Origin: Verrucomicrobiota bacterium
GTDB lineage: Bacteria; Verrucomicrobiota; Verrucomicrobiia; Chthoniobacterales; JAFAMB01
Assembly: GCA_019241095.1 (NCBI GenBank)
Contig: JAFAXJ010000019.1
Span: 1-7,712, forward strand
Reading direction: 5' to 3'
DNA length: 7,712 bases
The notes beneath the pieces were generated by a model. The model saw only the letters and a program-made list of their open reading frames with translations. It made no database searches and was not told the origin of the DNA. The position numbers and the translations under genes were made by a program. This document shows, piece by piece, positions 6,483 through 7,712 of the stretch (position 1 is its first letter; every line of letters begins with the position of its first letter).

Positions 6483-6487
6483 CCTCC
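6483..6487 (-). promoter_or_regulatory. Ribosome binding site that decides the permease start
   Basis: On the minus strand GGAGG is followed by five bases (TAGAT) and GTG 6477. A TTG start at 6489 would place this Shine-Dalgarno sequence inside the gene, so GTG 6477 is favoured. The site lies in the short gap after the ATPase stop codon. Confidence 0.7.
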
Positions 6488-6493
6488 AACTTT

Positions 6494-7712
6494 TTATGTA
6501 ACTGTCGCTAGTTCGGCTTTATGCTGCACCGGAGCCACAGCCAAACTCATTACTCTTTCCTCACTGAAATCTTTTTCTTCAACTATGCCTGTTAATGCGC
6601 CTTCACGCATAACTACAATCCGGTCGCTAACACCAAGGACTTCCTCCATATCACTGCTGATCATCAGGATGAACACTCCCTCATCTGCCAGAAGGCGCAT
6701 CAGCTTGTAAATTTCGGCTTTGCTGCCTACATCTACACCTCGAGTCGGCTCGTCAAAAATGATCAATTTCGGTCGCAGAGACAGCCATTTTCCAAGAACG
6801 ACTTTTTGCTGATTTCCACCGCTCAAGTTTTTCGCCAGCGTGTCACATGACGCCGTTTTGATCGCGAGTTTTTTCCGCTGCTTTTCCGCGGCACTAATTT
6901 CTTCGGCGTAGGAAATCAATCCTGCTTTCGAGTAATTCCACAAATCGGGTAATGTAACATTTTCGCGAACCGTCATATCGGTAATCAGGCCGGTTTTACG
7001 CCGATCCTCAGGGACCAGGTAAATTCCATGTTCGATTGCATCCCGGGGTGACCGCACTTTAACCGACTCTCCTTCAATGTTGATGACGCCTCCTAAGGGC
7101 CGTGCTATGCCAAAAATCGTCATTGCAAGTTCAGAACGGCCCGCACCAACCAACCCAGCTAATCCAAGGATCTCGCCCTTTCTCACATCAAATGAGATCT
7201 TATGGCTCGGAAAGTATGGAGATACAAAATCCCGGATTTCGATTCGGGCATCTTCATTTCCTTTCCGGGTCTCGGTCCTTTTGAGATCAAGATTTCTCCC
7301 GATCATCAATCGAACCATATTCTGGTGGCTGATCTCTCCTTTCAACAACTCCCCGGAGTTCTTCCCATCTCGCAAGCCAATTACGCGGTCAGCACAGGAT
7401 TGAACTTCCATGAGCCGATGCGAAATATAGATAACGCTGACCTCTGACTCTTTCAGCTCTACTATCAACCGAAGAAGACGGTTGGTTTCAGTAAGCGTTA
7501 AACAAGATGTCGGCTCATCCATGACGAGCACGCGAGCGTTGGTCGATAACGCTTTGGCTATTTCAACTAGCTGCTGTTGCGCAATTGACAGGGAGCTCAA
7601 CGGCGTTCTCGGCGAAAAATTCAGACCTACTTTTGCCAAGAAACTCCCCGATCGTTCCGCTATTTTTTTTCGATCAACCCAGAAGCCGCCTTTGAGCGGC
7701 TCGCGACCGAGG
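6494..7712 (-). CDS. Sugar ABC transporter ATP-binding protein, RbsA/MglA/XylG type (N-terminus beyond window)
   Basis: The frame is open from the right edge to TAA 6496-6494, giving 405 visible residues of a protein usually about 500 long; roughly the first 100, including the first Walker A, lie beyond the window. The visible part begins LGREPLKGGFWVDRKK, typical of the middle of the first ATPase domain. There follow the first signature LSIAQQQLVEIAKAL, Walker B VLVMDEPTS (about 7531-7505) and the H-loop YISHRL. The second domain has the variant Walker A GLVGAGRSEL, the EDRRKTGL motif, signature LSGGNQQKVVLGKWL and Walker B LIIFDEPTRGVDVG. Two fused ATPase domains with a degenerate second P-loop is the mark of CUT2 monosaccharide importers. 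A TTG at 7639 is in frame but is internal, not the start. It is followed after 16 bp by the permease, its membrane partner. The binding protein gene is not visible and may lie upstream. Confidence 0.95.
   Translation of the reverse strand, partial: LGREPLKGGFWVDRKKIAERSGSFLAKVGLNFSPRTPLSSLSIAQQQLVEIAKALSTNARVLVMDEPTSCLTLTETNRLLRLIVELKESEVSVIYISHRLMEVQSCADRVIGLRDGKNSGELLKGEISHQNMVRLMIGRNLDLKRTETRKGNEDARIEIRDFVSPYFPSHKISFDVRKGEILGLAGLVGAGRSELAMTIFGIARPLGGVINIEGESVKVRSPRDAIEHGIYLVPEDRRKTGLITDMTVRENVTLPDLWNYSKAGLISYAEEISAAEKQRKKLAIKTASCDTLAKNLSGGNQQKVVLGKWLSLRPKLIIFDEPTRGVDVGSKAEIYKLMRLLADEGVFILMISSDMEEVLGVSDRIVVMREGALTGIVEEKDFSEERVMSLAVAPVQHKAELATVT

Noticed and set aside
7077..7447. Three plus-strand frames antisense to the ABC ATPase
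   Set aside because: The minus-strand frame carries unmistakable ATPase motifs across the same region, and the plus-strand translations show no domain.
7557..7600. Ala in place of Gly in the first ATPase signature (LSIAQ rather than LSxGQ)
   Set aside because: As I recall, this variant is common in CUT2-type sugar ATPases, so it is not evidence of a broken domain.

Overview
The window is 7712 bases of bacterial DNA of intermediate GC content with short intergenic gaps. Nothing in it fixes the species. The gene set is what one finds in free-living heterotrophic bacteria such as Verrucomicrobiota, Acidobacteriota and related groups: a ThuA-like protein paired with a Gfo/Idh/MocA dehydrogenase, a cytosolic GH1 glucosidase, a CUT2-type sugar ABC transporter, a stand-alone HPr, and the start of what looks like a PF07399-type putative Na+/H+ antiporter. 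The antiporter hints at Verrucomicrobiota, but this is a weak inference.

Layout. At the left edge is the N-terminal part of a membrane protein on the minus strand (1-358). It is divergent from a transglutaminase-like protease-fold gene on the plus strand (396-1238). Between that gene and a convergent minus-strand HPr gene (1429-1719) lies a striking 170-bp imperfect palindrome (1238-1407) with perfectly matching 16-bp ends. Upstream of HPr, on the same strand, is a small unrecognised ORF (1833-2099).

The right-hand 5.5 kb is a sugar-use locus. A plus-strand pair, the Gfo/Idh/MocA dehydrogenase (2286-3368) and the ThuA-like protein (3365-4006), overlaps by ATGA. It converges on a minus-strand operon that reads, in transcription order, sugar ABC ATPase (starts beyond the right edge, ends 6494), RbsC-like permease (5431-6477) and GH1 beta-glucosidase (4078-5403). 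The likely scheme is import of a sugar or glycoside by the CUT2 transporter, intracellular cleavage by GH1, and oxidation or conversion of the sugar by the dehydrogenase and ThuA-like protein, by analogy with ThuAB of rhizobia, which make 3-keto sugars. The periplasmic binding protein and any regulator are not in the window and may lie past base 7712.

No rRNA, tRNA, CRISPR array, transposase or phage gene was seen. No gene-free stretch exceeds 300 bases.
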